This document shows positions 17,719-26,000 of a DNA stretch of 64,000 bases, in pieces. Numbering within the stretch: position 1 is the stretch's first letter; each line of letters starts with the position of its first letter. The translations under genes were made by a program, and so were the position numbers. The notes beneath the pieces were generated by a model that ran no database searches, was not told the DNA's origin, and saw nothing but the letters and a program-made list of their open reading frames with translations. Source of the DNA: Flavobacterium sp. IMCC34852 (GTDB lineage: Bacteria; Bacteroidota; Bacteroidia; Flavobacteriales; Flavobacteriaceae); NCBI RefSeq assembly GCF_030643905.1, contig NZ_CP121446.1, positions 868,001 through 932,000 on the forward strand, in the 5' to 3' direction.

Positions 17719-18699
17719 TTATAGCACCATCAGATTACAACCTCGAATATCAGAATTATCAAAGCGGCCCAATATTTCTACAGCATTATTGGGCTGTTTT
17801 TTGCCCAAATCTTGCGTAGCGATAAAGGAGCACGAATTGATATTGGCCAAGTCAATCACATTCACACCACCGGTTTTACCTGAATCTATGTAAGTTAAAG
17901 CGTCTTCGGTATCGCGGATTAAAATTTGCATCCAGCTTGGGCATTCGAAAATACCGTTGCCTAAAGAATACGCTTGCGATAATAATTCGGTCATACCATA
18001 TTCAGAATGGATGTTGGAAACTCCAAAACCTTTACACAATATTTCGTGCAATTCTTCTCGGATGATTTCTTTGCGTTTGCCTTTCATGCCGCCGGTTTCC
18101 ATGATGATGGTGTTTTTGAGCTGAAAATTTTGCTTTTCGATTAAATCCAATAAAGCATAAGTGACGCCAATTAGGATTACATTTTGCCCTGAATTATCCA
18201 ATTCAATCAGTTTCGAAATTAATTCGTCATAATTGTTGAGATAAAAACCGCTATGCTCGTTGTTGGACAATTCGATTAAATCCTTGACCATATAAATCAA
18301 AGACGAACCGCTGCGTTCTAAATAGGATGGAAGCAAGGCCAAAACCGCGTAGTCTTCGATGTTTCCGTAGAATTCGGAGAACGCTAAGCGATAACTTTGC
18401 TCGTATAGCGAAACATCGGTTACTAAATGCTTGCTGGTGACCACTCCGGTCGTTCCGCTGCTGGTGAAAGTTTCCTGAATCACATCAGTATTAGAAACCA
18501 CGTTATGGCTTTTAAAAAACTGAATCGGAAGAAAAGGAATTTGTTGTAATGATTTTACTTTTTGGACATCAGTATTCAAGAAATCACAAAACTCACGATA
18601 GACCAAGTTGTTTTCGTGTTGGTAACGAAAAACCTTTAGCGCCATTTTTTCAAATTGCTTTTGGGAAGAAATGGTGAATATGTCGTGTGGATTGATCAA
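17719..18699 (-). CDS. LuxE/PaaK-like acyl-activating protein
   Basis: A 326-residue protein of the LuxE acyl-protein synthetase family, related to the adenylate-forming PaaK group. Residues about 80-95 contain TFTSSGTTGVVTSKH, the Ser/Thr/Gly-rich phosphate-binding loop of adenylating enzymes. ETGGMKGKRKEIIREEL and SEYGMTELLSQAYSLG match later adenylation-domain blocks. The expected chemistry is activation of a carboxylate as acyl-adenylate with transfer to a thiol. The substrate is unknown. In flavobacteria such proteins often occur outside any lux operon, as here. Confidence 0.82.
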   Translation of the reverse strand: MINPHDIFTISSQKQFEKMALKVFRYQHENNLVYREFCDFLNTDVQKVKSLQQIPFLPIQFFKSHNVVSNTDVIQETFTSSGTTGVVTSKHLVTDVSLYEQSYRLAFSEFYGNIEDYAVLALLPSYLERSGSSLIYMVKDLIELSNNEHSGFYLNNYDELISKLIELDNSGQNVILIGVTYALLDLIEKQNFQLKNTIIMETGGMKGKRKEIIREELHEILCKGFGVSNIHSEYGMTELLSQAYSLGNGIFECPSWMQILIRDTEDALTYIDSGKTGGVNVIDLANINSCSFIATQDLGKKQPNNAVEILGRFDNSDIRGCNLMVL

Positions 18700-18721
18700 A
18701 GATAATATTGTTTCGGCGATG

Positions 18722-18729
18722 CAAAAGTA
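18722..18729 (-). promoter_or_regulatory. -7 promoter element of the LuxE-like gene
   Basis: The minus strand reads TACTTTTG (plus 18722-18729), 23 bases upstream of the start codon. Confidence 0.5.
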
Positions 18730-18739
18730 AGGAAAATAA

Positions 18740-18769
18740 AAAAAGCCCTAACTTTCGTCAGGGCTTTTT
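18740..18769 (-). terminator. Terminator of the lamin-tail/T9SS gene
   Basis: AAAAAGCCCT (18740-18749) pairs perfectly with AGGGCTTTTT (18760-18769). On the minus strand the hairpin is followed by a long T tract, 18 bases after the stop codon. Confidence 0.85.
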
Positions 18770-18786
18770 GGTATAAAGAATACTAA

Positions 18787-20517
18787 TTATTCAATTACTA
18801 ATTTTCTTGAAGCAGTTTTACCTTCTTCGGTAATTCTAACAACATAAACACCGGCATTAAGGTTGCTTACATTGATAGTATTTTCAGAAGTTGTAGTGCT
18901 TAAAACTTGTTTTCCTAATACGTCAAAAACAGTTACTGTTTTCTCAGCATTAGCAGCCGTTTCGATGAATAAAGTTCCGTTAGTTACCGGGTTAGGGTAT
19001 ACTTTTAAACCTGTAATTTCAAAGCTTTCAGAAGCTAAAGTTAAGTCAGATAAAGAACGAGCTACCACTTGTACAGCAGTGTTGAATTCTGCTACTAAAA
19101 CAGCCATATTATTTGGCCCTGAAGGAACAACTTGACCGATGTAATTGGCTTCAGCAAAAAGAGTTCTGAAAGCAACATCACCACTACCATCGTTTAAGTT
19201 AAAGTTGGTGCTGGTAGTAAAAGCTAAAGTACCATCAGCGGTAGTGAAAGAAGCATTGCTCAATTGAACTAACTCGCTTTCGTAAGCTTCTACATTAGCG
19301 AGAAGGTCAGCAACCGTTACGGTCTGTGGTGTTACAACGTTCCCTGATGAAGCAACAGTTGCGTTTACAATAGGTAATAATTGTAATACACCGCTAAACA
19401 AAGAAGTTTGTCCTTTTAATCCTGAGATAGCATCACCGGCAACCATTGTTGTTGTAATAACAGTTGTGTTATCGTCTATCAAAACAGCAGCAGTATCGTC
19501 TTGAATGTATTTTTGATTTCTGGTTGTTCTGGCATAAGTAATTACAGGATTACTGGTTACTTGGTAGTATCTTCCGGCGCCATTTGCAATAACATCAGCT
19601 CTTAAAGCGGCCAAATTGGCAACTACATTGTACGCAGCAACCGTAAACGTAGTTGTAGCATTTACGGCAGGAGTAATTGGATTGTGAGCATTGTCAACTA
19701 ATTCCATATATACTACATAGGTAGTTCCGGGAGTAGTTGGTAATGCAATTGGTGTTGTATCATATTTCATGATTTCTGCACCGCCGTTAATTGTATAATG
19801 TATGTGACCGTCACCTGTTCCGTTTGCCACAGCAAAATTATTTACAGCAACGCTAATGTTAACACTTGTAGTTTCAGGAGAAAATACAGTATTGTTAGCA
19901 GGAGCAGAAATTAGTAAGCTTGGGCTAGTAGAACAACCCACATGAGCTCCTAATTGGCCAAGTTCAGCGTCAATTCCGTAAACAGTCCATTCTGAAGTAG
20001 CGTCGTCAGTTCCGAAAGAAGCTAAGTTAGTTGCGTTTGGCGAACAAACAGTTAGTTTTCTGATTAAAGTGTGATCAAGAGTTCCGGCTGCTGTCGAACC
20101 AACTGGCCAAGAAGTTCCCGGATCTACTCCAACCTGACCGATAACGTCAAGTATATTTCCAAGTTTTTTCAGAACAATGGCATCATCACCATTAAAGTTA
20201 CATGTTGAAGATGTGGCATCAGCTGCAGCAATAATAGTTGCATTAGCAGCAGACCCGTTTCTTAAAACATAAACATCACCAGCAGCTATAATAGTTCCAG
20301 CTGTAAATGTTTGAGTGTTCGTTGCAGTTGTAGCACCATTGGCATACAATTCAACAGTGTAATCTGCCAAATCAACAGGAGCGCTAGTTCCATTGTAAAT
20401 TTCAAGGAATTTGTTGTTACTTGAACCTTCTCCATACTTGCTGAAATAAAGGTCAGAAGCTTGTCCGAAGGACAAAGAAGTCATAACAAGAAATAATAAA
20501 GAGTAGATTTTTTTCAT
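18787..20517 (-). CDS. Secreted lamin-tail-domain protein with T9SS type A sorting domain
   Basis: A 576-residue exported protein. The signal peptide is MKKIYSLLFLVMTSLSFGQ, and the ATG at 20517 was chosen because the upstream in-frame extension to 20568 has no signal-like character. Residues about 20-150 resemble a lamin-tail domain (DLYFSKYGEGSSNNKFLEIYNG, DLADYTVELYANG, LRNGSA). A beta-sandwich linker follows. About 310-465 contains an OB-fold-like segment (VADLLANVEAYESELVQLSNA). The last ~75 residues are a type IX sorting domain (LKVYPNPVTNG, FDVLGKQVL, LNAGVYVVRI, KLVIE). Lamin-tail domains often accompany secreted nucleases or phosphatases, but no catalytic domain is present here. Confidence 0.88.
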   Translation of the reverse strand: MKKIYSLLFLVMTSLSFGQASDLYFSKYGEGSSNNKFLEIYNGTSAPVDLADYTVELYANGATTATNTQTFTAGTIIAAGDVYVLRNGSAANATIIAAADATSSTCNFNGDDAIVLKKLGNILDVIGQVGVDPGTSWPVGSTAAGTLDHTLIRKLTVCSPNATNLASFGTDDATSEWTVYGIDAELGQLGAHVGCSTSPSLLISAPANNTVFSPETTSVNISVAVNNFAVANGTGDGHIHYTINGGAEIMKYDTTPIALPTTPGTTYVVYMELVDNAHNPITPAVNATTTFTVAAYNVVANLAALRADVIANGAGRYYQVTSNPVITYARTTRNQKYIQDDTAAVLIDDNTTVITTTMVAGDAISGLKGQTSLFSGVLQLLPIVNATVASSGNVVTPQTVTVADLLANVEAYESELVQLSNASFTTADGTLAFTTSTNFNLNDGSGDVAFRTLFAEANYIGQVVPSGPNNMAVLVAEFNTAVQVVARSLSDLTLASESFEITGLKVYPNPVTNGTLFIETAANAEKTVTVFDVLGKQVLSTTTSENTINVSNLNAGVYVVRITEEGKTASRKLVIE

Positions 20518-20539
20518 TTTTTTAAATTTAATTAGCCTA

Positions 20540-20569
20540 CAAATATAATGACAATATTTGTTAGCCAAA
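20540..20569 (-). promoter_or_regulatory. Promoter of the lamin-tail/T9SS gene
   Basis: The minus strand reads TATATTTG (plus 20540-20547), with TTTG at plus 20566-20569, 18 bases upstream. Confidence 0.6.
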
Positions 20570-20621
20570 AAAAAAGAATGTAAAAAAATGATTAAATAAA
20601 GCTTAAAAAACTAAATTTTAA

Positions 20622-20933
20622 CTATCTGACAATTAGTTTTCTAGTTGTAGTAGTTTCGCCTTCGGTAATTTTGATGATATAGACACCCGGAGGTATAGAA
20701 GTAATGTTTAATTCCTTAGAAGAGATAGTGGTTTGCAATACTTTTTTCCCTAAGACATCAAAGATAAGTATCTCTTTATCAAGAGACGTTTTAGAGGTAA
20801 TGTAAATCTTGCCGTTACTAACAGGATTTGGATAAAAACCAAGCGTTTCCCCTTGTTGTTTTCCGTCTTGTGCCATGGACACAAGTGAGAACAAAAAGAA
20901 AGATAAAGTTGTTAAAAAGTAGTTTCTAGCCAT
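20622..20933 (-). CDS. Minimal T9SS type A sorting-domain protein (103 aa)
   Basis: A 103-residue protein consisting of a signal peptide (MARNYFLTTLSFFLFSLVSMAQ), about eight linker residues and a complete type A sorting domain. The domain shows LGFYPNPVSNG, ILIFDVLGKKVLQTT, IPPGVYIIKI and RKLIVR, very close to the sorting domain of the neighbouring lamin-tail protein. There is no room for a cargo domain. The ATG at 20933 fits the signal peptide, whereas the longer frame from 20999 does not. Whether it is a decoy, an anchor, a remnant of a larger protein or a functional peptide is unknown. Confidence 0.82.
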   Translation of the reverse strand: MARNYFLTTLSFFLFSLVSMAQDGKQQGETLGFYPNPVSNGKIYITSKTSLDKEILIFDVLGKKVLQTTISSKELNITSIPPGVYIIKITEGETTTTRKLIVR

Positions 20934-20952
20934 GACTCTAATTTGGTTATTA

Positions 20953-20960
20953 CAAATATA
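20953..20960 (-). promoter_or_regulatory. -7 promoter element of the minimal T9SS gene
   Basis: The minus strand reads TATATTTG (plus 20953-20960), 20 bases before the chosen start codon, which supports that start. Confidence 0.55.
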
Positions 20961-20985
20961 TAAAATTATTTCAAATATTATACCA

Positions 20986-21015
20986 AAAAAATCCCTCAAT
21001 TGTTATTGAGGGATT
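20986..21015 (-). terminator. Terminator of the beta-rich lipoprotein gene
   Basis: AATCCCTCAAT (20990-21000), loop TGTT, then ATTGAGGGATT (21005-21015), an 11-bp perfect stem. On the minus strand it continues into seven T residues. Confidence 0.85.
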
Positions 21016-21035
21016 AATTAGATTTTTTTTAGTAA

Positions 21036-22196
21036 TTAAGGAATCAAAGTTGTTCCGTTAACTGTTGCCCAAATACCTGCTGTTATGCTGGCTCCTGTAG
21101 CACTCTCGCTAGTTGTGTATTGTCCTGATGGAAAAGCAACGCTTAAAGTTCCGGCACCTGCAAACTGTGAAGTTCCGTCATTGATTTTTACCGAAGTCAA
21201 CTTTATTTTGTTCCCGTTTACTTGGTCTGTATTGGTAGCAGCGTCTTGAATTCTAACGGCTGTTGAATTGGCAGTAGTATATCCTGAAATTACAACATTA
21301 GTGAAATCGCCATTTCCTTGTTTTTTGAATTGGATAGCATCATACTCTGCAGCCGATGATCCACCTTCAGTTACTGTTCCGGCAGCTCTTATCAAAGTGA
21401 TATTTGAAATTACCGGCCAAAAAGCGTTGTTGTTATTTGAAGCTTCAATTTCCATTCCGAAGTTTCCGGTGCCTACTTGGTAAGCGTACCAGTTAGAATT
21501 GTTTTGTCCTTTCCAACCATCTTGCCAGTCGAATGAATCATCGTAGTTTCCGTAAGAAACTAAATTGGTAGCGCTAACAGTTCCGCCATAAAATTCAAAT
21601 CCGTCATCAGCACCTTTGTAGGATACTAAGTGGTCTAAAGTAGTTCCGGTTCCAACAGAATAAAATGAAAATCCATTCATTTCGCTGGTTCCGTCAGTAA
21701 TTTTCTTTCCGGCATATTCTACTCTAACATAACGCAAAGTACCGCCATTGTGTGCTGCATTGGTTCCGCCGTAAGTAAGGTTCAATCCGTCTTCAGAAGT
21801 TTTGGTAGTTACACCACCGGCACCGTTGATTGGCGCATCACCATAAATGATAATCCCACCCCAAGAACCCGGCGTTGCTGAAGGCTCAGTTAATACAATT
21901 GGTTGAGCAGCTGTTCCGTTCATGATTAATTTCCCGCCATTTTTTACTACAATTGCATCTACACCATTGGCAGCATTAGCAGTGATAGTAGAACCTGCAT
22001 CAAAAGTTACGGTTACTCCGTTTTCAATGGTTACAATTCCATTCAAGGTATAATTACCAAAAGCATAGGTTTGATTCGTTGTGATGGATCCGGTTAATTC
22101 TCCTTCTACCGGTTGAACAGTTCCTTCATCATCATCTGTCGAACAACCAACAAATAATGCAGATAAAATAGTAAGACTTAAAAGTAATTTTTTCAT
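21036..22196 (-). CDS. Beta-rich surface lipoprotein next to a TonB-dependent receptor
   Basis: A 386-residue lipoprotein. The signal peptide ends in ALFVGC, and the mature N-terminus CSTDDDEG carries acidic residues directly after the cysteine, like the lipoprotein export signal used in Bacteroidota for surface display. The body is a series of short Gly/Asn-rich strands (GIVTIENGVTVTFDAGSTI, GGTLRYVRVEYAGKKI, LDHLVSYKGADDGFEFYGG) consistent with a right-handed beta-helix. The in-frame extension to 22265 was rejected, since MKKLLLSLTILS at 22196 is a classic signal start. It lies 159 bases downstream of the receptor gene. A role as receptor partner is inferred. Confidence 0.8.
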   Translation of the reverse strand: MKKLLLSLTILSALFVGCSTDDDEGTVQPVEGELTGSITTNQTYAFGNYTLNGIVTIENGVTVTFDAGSTITANAANGVDAIVVKNGGKLIMNGTAAQPIVLTEPSATPGSWGGIIIYGDAPINGAGGVTTKTSEDGLNLTYGGTNAAHNGGTLRYVRVEYAGKKITDGTSEMNGFSFYSVGTGTTLDHLVSYKGADDGFEFYGGTVSATNLVSYGNYDDSFDWQDGWKGQNNSNWYAYQVGTGNFGMEIEASNNNNAFWPVISNITLIRAAGTVTEGGSSAAEYDAIQFKKQGNGDFTNVVISGYTTANSTAVRIQDAATNTDQVNGNKIKLTSVKINDGTSQFAGAGTLSVAFPSGQYTTSESATGASITAGIWATVNGTTLIP

Positions 22197-22223
22197 TGTA
22201 AATTGTGTTTTAAATTGTTTTGA

Positions 22224-22231
22224 CAAAACTA
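22224..22231 (-). promoter_or_regulatory. -7 promoter element of the beta-rich lipoprotein gene
   Basis: The minus strand reads TAGTTTTG (plus 22224-22231), 27 bases upstream of the start codon. Confidence 0.45.
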
Positions 22232-22325
22232 ACTCAGGGTTGTTTTTTAAATGTTTGGTTATCATTATATAAAAGTTATCGGTAAATTATTTAATTGTAA
22301 ATCGAATGTTTCCTTAGTATGAACA

Positions 22326-22351
22326 AAAAAGAACTCCGGAGAGTTCTTTTT
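22326..22351 (-). terminator. Terminator of the TonB-dependent receptor gene
   Basis: AAAAAGAACTC (22326-22336), loop CGGA, GAGTTCTTTTT (22341-22351). It lies just after the receptor stop codon on the minus strand. Confidence 0.85.
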
Positions 22352-22355
22352 GTTT

Positions 22356-25124
22356 TTAGAAGGTATAAGATAAACTGGTTGAAAATCCGACACCTTTTTT
22401 ATAGCTTTCCAAAAGAAGGGAAGATTCGTTGATGCTGATCTCGCTATTGTCACCCAATACTCTTTTGTAAGTCGGATTCAAAATATTGTCTATAGAAAAT
22501 TTAATATCCCACTTTTTATTGATATTACTTCCCCAAACAAAATCCAATTTGTGGAATGGTTTTTCGTAGATGTGATCATTTCCGGCAACCCCAACAGCGT
22601 AAATTCTTTCACCATATACATTATATACTAGAGAGGTTGTGTTTTTCCATTTGGAATTCAACTCAAATTCATATTTTAAATCGGAATTCACTAACCAACC
22701 TGACGCACCTTGCAGTTTTCTTTTCTCAAAAGTGTCAAAATAACCATCGCGATTTTTATTAACGGTGGCTTCCGTTATCATTAATGATGTATTGGTTCCG
22801 AATGAAAATCCTTCAAGACTTTTATGTAAACGGCTTAACTGAACAATAAATTCAAACTCGGCACCAAAAAGGGTAGCGCTTTTGTTATTGAAATAAGTAA
22901 TGGTTTGTCCACTTCCTGTAGCACTGGCCTGAACTGTTCTTTCAATCGGATTGTCGATGTATTTAGTAAACAAAGTCGCGGCGAACAATTCGTTTTTGGT
23001 GGGAAACATTTCAAATTTCAAGTCGATATTATAATTTTCACTGTTCTCAATATCCGAATTCCCTCTTTCCGTTGTGCCGTCAGCGTTGATTAAGTTGATG
23101 TCTAAACTTTCAAAAAGAACCGGTTTGGTATAGGTTTTTGAAGCGGCTAAACGAAGGTTGCTCTTATCATTCACAGCATACTTAACATTGACTGAAGGTA
23201 AGATATACAAGTTTTCATTGTTTTTCTTTCGGTACGGATTGTTGATTGGGTCAACAATCGATTTGTATTTGTATTCACGAATGGTGTTTTCGGCTCTAAG
23301 TCCAACATTCAACTCTAATTTTTCAGTGAAGTTGAATAGCAATTTGGTGTACAAAGCATCGGCTCTTTGGGCTACTTTGGTTTTCCATTCCGCAGAAGAT
23401 TGTTCTGTGAATGATAGGAAGTTACTCGCGATATCATCCTGAATGGCTTGGTCGATTTCATTTACCACTACGTTGTATGGTGCTGCTCCCGAATTAGGTA
23501 CTCCAAAAGTAAATCGGAATTTTGAAACCATATATTCAGCAAAACCATTATATCCGAAAGAGAATTTGTGTTTCTTGTCTTCGTTTTTACCAAACTTATA
23601 GTTGTATTCCAAATTCCCCGAAAGATGGAAGTTATTGTCAATGTTAAAAAACTGACGCAATAAGTTGTTGCTGCCATATTGGGTATTGATTTCGGTATCA
23701 CTAATTCTGGTTCCGGTGATAAATTTTCTGTCCGGTTGGCTGTATTGGGTTCGGGTATACGATAAACCTCCTTTTACCGAATGCTTGTCGTCACTCGTAA
23801 TCTTGTAGTTTCCAAAAAATTGATGGGATAAATAATCCGATTGCTCATATTGGTTCAATCGAATAAACTCGTTTGGATTATCAACGGCAGTTCGGGTGTA
23901 ACCTACTTGATCTTGAATCAAATTCTCTGTTGACTTTAGGTATAATGTATTGTACAACAATTTCATACGGTCTGTTTTGTACTGTAAACCAACCAACACT
24001 GATGATTGTGTTTGAAACTTGTATTCTTCTTTAACCAAATTATTGTCGTAAATTCCTTGTCCTTGCGAAAACGTTCTGTCAACACCTTTTCTGATTTGAT
24101 AAGTGTTGTCAAAATTGGTAGCGAATACATAATTCAACTTATTTTTTTCTTTTCCTAAATAGAATTTCCCCGAATGACTAACTCCAAAGCTAGTATTTAA
24201 AGGTGAAGTGGTTTTGTTTACATCCCAACTTGATTTATAGTCGTTTTCAATTCTTCCGTTAGGAATAGCGCCGTAACCTGAAGGCAATTGTCGCTCTTGT
24301 CCGCCAAATCCAAAAAAGCTTTTGGTATTATCCGCATCGGTAGATAGTAAAAAATCGCTGCCGTTATTGTTTGTTGTATAACCAACACCATAACTTAACT
24401 TGGTTTGACTTTCTTGGGTTTGACTCGTGATTACATCAATCGTTGCGCCGGCAAAATCACCATAGATATCCGGATTGAACGTCTTGAACACATCCATATA
24501 ACCCACAACATCGGTTGGGAATTGGTCTAATGGAATGATTTTTTTGAATGGACTATTTGACGGAACAGCTAAGCCATTCAATAGTAAACTGTTGTAACGG
24601 TCTTCCAATCCGCGGATAAACAATCCTTTTGATTCTACTTTAGAAATACCGGTTATTTTAGTTAATCCTTCTTCTACTGTAGACACGCCTTTTCTCGACA
24701 TTTCTTGGGCACCAATGCTTTGTTTGATTTCTACCGATTTTTTCTGTTCCAGTAATAACGCAGTTTCTTTTTCACGACTCACCGTGTTTTGGATAACCAC
24801 ATCTTGCAATTGGTAACTTCCTGAACCTAATGCTTTGTTAATGGTAAGGGTTTCTCCGGCTTTTACTTCAATTTTTTCTTCTATAGTTTCGTATCCTAAA
24901 AAGCTGAATTGTATAGTGTAAATCCCGGCTTCAACTGCTATAGTATATTTACCGGTTTCGTCTGTGGTTACCCCGGTAGTGGTTCCTTTAATCACTACAT
25001 TAGCAAAAGGTAAAGGTTCGTTGTTTAAATCTTTATCGGTTAATGTACCCGTGATGGTTCCTTTGCCTTGCGCAAATCCTATAACACTGATTAATAAAAA
25101 AGTAACAATAAATTTAAGTTTCAT
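22356..25124 (-). CDS. TonB-dependent receptor with carboxypeptidase-like N-terminal domain
   Basis: A 922-residue outer-membrane receptor. After the signal peptide (ending GFAQ) comes a carboxypeptidase-regulatory-like domain (residues about 20-105: GTITGTLTDKDLNNEPLPFANVVIKGTT, GKYTI, LGYETIEEKI). Then comes a plug domain (QSIGAQEMSRKGVSTVEEGL, FIRGLEDRYNSLLLNG) and a 22-strand barrel ending in a terminal aromatic (SLSYTF). No SusD-like gene is adjacent, so it is not a classical SusCD pair. It is divergent from a PhoB/PhoR-like pair. The substrate is unknown. Phosphate or phospho-compounds are possible from context. The ATG at 25124 gives the signal peptide. The extension to 25217 does not. 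Confidence 0.92.
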   Translation of the reverse strand: MKLKFIVTFLLISVIGFAQGKGTITGTLTDKDLNNEPLPFANVVIKGTTTGVTTDETGKYTIAVEAGIYTIQFSFLGYETIEEKIEVKAGETLTINKALGSGSYQLQDVVIQNTVSREKETALLLEQKKSVEIKQSIGAQEMSRKGVSTVEEGLTKITGISKVESKGLFIRGLEDRYNSLLLNGLAVPSNSPFKKIIPLDQFPTDVVGYMDVFKTFNPDIYGDFAGATIDVITSQTQESQTKLSYGVGYTTNNNGSDFLLSTDADNTKSFFGFGGQERQLPSGYGAIPNGRIENDYKSSWDVNKTTSPLNTSFGVSHSGKFYLGKEKNKLNYVFATNFDNTYQIRKGVDRTFSQGQGIYDNNLVKEEYKFQTQSSVLVGLQYKTDRMKLLYNTLYLKSTENLIQDQVGYTRTAVDNPNEFIRLNQYEQSDYLSHQFFGNYKITSDDKHSVKGGLSYTRTQYSQPDRKFITGTRISDTEINTQYGSNNLLRQFFNIDNNFHLSGNLEYNYKFGKNEDKKHKFSFGYNGFAEYMVSKFRFTFGVPNSGAAPYNVVVNEIDQAIQDDIASNFLSFTEQSSAEWKTKVAQRADALYTKLLFNFTEKLELNVGLRAENTIREYKYKSIVDPINNPYRKKNNENLYILPSVNVKYAVNDKSNLRLAASKTYTKPVLFESLDINLINADGTTERGNSDIENSENYNIDLKFEMFPTKNELFAATLFTKYIDNPIERTVQASATGSGQTITYFNNKSATLFGAEFEFIVQLSRLHKSLEGFSFGTNTSLMITEATVNKNRDGYFDTFEKRKLQGASGWLVNSDLKYEFELNSKWKNTTSLVYNVYGERIYAVGVAGNDHIYEKPFHKLDFVWGSNINKKWDIKFSIDNILNPTYKRVLGDNSEISINESSLLLESYKKGVGFSTSLSYTF

Positions 25125-25218
25125 TTTTGTCTTGTTTAATTTTGGTGCAAAGAAACCACCGCATTGTAAAGGTCGTGTTAGTTCATTATTACCTTTTTGT
25201 TCCTTTACTATTACCAAA

Positions 25219-25247
25219 TTGTTAATAGATTAAATTACGGTTAACTC
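25219..25247. promoter_or_regulatory. Possible PhoB-type direct repeats between receptor and regulator genes
   Basis: Three blocks start at 11-base intervals: TTGTTAA (25219), TTAAATT (25230) and TTAACTC (25241), separated by 4-base spacers. OmpR/PhoB-type regulators bind direct repeats with this 11-base period. The sequence match is weak and AT-rich, so this is only a candidate. Confidence 0.3.
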
Positions 25248-25316
25248 AAACTCTGGCGTATGTAATCATTTTGTATTATCTTTACATTTACATCGACAAA
25301 AAACAATTGTGTCCGT

Positions 25317-26000
25317 ATGAAAAAAAAAGACATTAAGATTTTATTAGTAGATGATGAGCAGGATATCCTGGAAATTGTAGGCTACAATCTTTCCCAAGAA
25401 GGATATCAAATCGTAACCGCTACCAATGGAAAAGAAGCCATTACGAAAGCTAAAAAAGAATTGCCGCAACTCATCATTATGGATGTGATGATGCCCGAAA
25501 TGGACGGTATGGAAGCTTGTGAAAATATTAGAAAATTACCCGAATTGAGTAATGTAATCATCACCTTTTTAACTGCCCGAAGCGAAGATTATTCTCAAGT
25601 GGCCGGTTTTGATGCCGGTGCCGATGATTATATCACCAAACCTATCAAACCCAAATTATTGGTCAGCAAAGTAAAAGCTTTGTTGCGTCGTTTGAAAAAC
25701 GAAGAACAAAATACGGAAACACTTAACGTTGGCGGCATAGAAATCAACCGCGAAGAATACAAAATCATCAAAGAAGGCAAAGAAATTGTTCTGCCAAGAA
25801 AAGAATTTGAATTGTTCTATTTATTGGCGTCTAAACCCGGAAAAGTATTCAAGCGCGAAGAAATTCTGGATAAAGTTTGGGGCAATGAAGTCATCGTAGG
25901 CGGAAGAACCATCGATGTTCACATTAGAAAACTTCGCGAAAAAATAGGCGAAGATTTGTTCAAAACCATCAAAGGAGTTGGCTATAAATTAGAAGTATAA
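25317..26000 (+). CDS. PhoB-like response regulator (OmpR family)
   Basis: A 227-residue two-component regulator. The receiver domain (residues 5-120) has the acidic pocket DDE at 12-14, the phospho-acceptor D56 in IIMDVMMPEMDG, and the conserved T and K residues of TFLTARSE and DYITKPIKP. The C-terminal winged helix (about 132-226) has the OmpR-type RKEFELFYLLASKPGKVFKREEIL and GGRTIDVHIRKLREKIGEDLFKTIKGVGYKLE pattern. It is followed directly by its kinase gene (no intergenic base) and diverges from the TonB receptor. Phosphate control is inferred from the PhoB-like sequence, not shown. Confidence 0.93.
   Translation: MKKKDIKILLVDDEQDILEIVGYNLSQEGYQIVTATNGKEAITKAKKELPQLIIMDVMMPEMDGMEACENIRKLPELSNVIITFLTARSEDYSQVAGFDAGADDYITKPIKPKLLVSKVKALLRRLKNEEQNTETLNVGGIEINREEYKIIKEGKEIVLPRKEFELFYLLASKPGKVFKREEILDKVWGNEVIVGGRTIDVHIRKLREKIGEDLFKTIKGVGYKLEV

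Noticed and set aside
25125..25316. Riboswitch (for example cobalamin) upstream of the TonB-dependent receptor
   Set aside because: The gap is shorter than 200 bases, lacks long GC-rich stems, and is shared with the divergent regulator gene.
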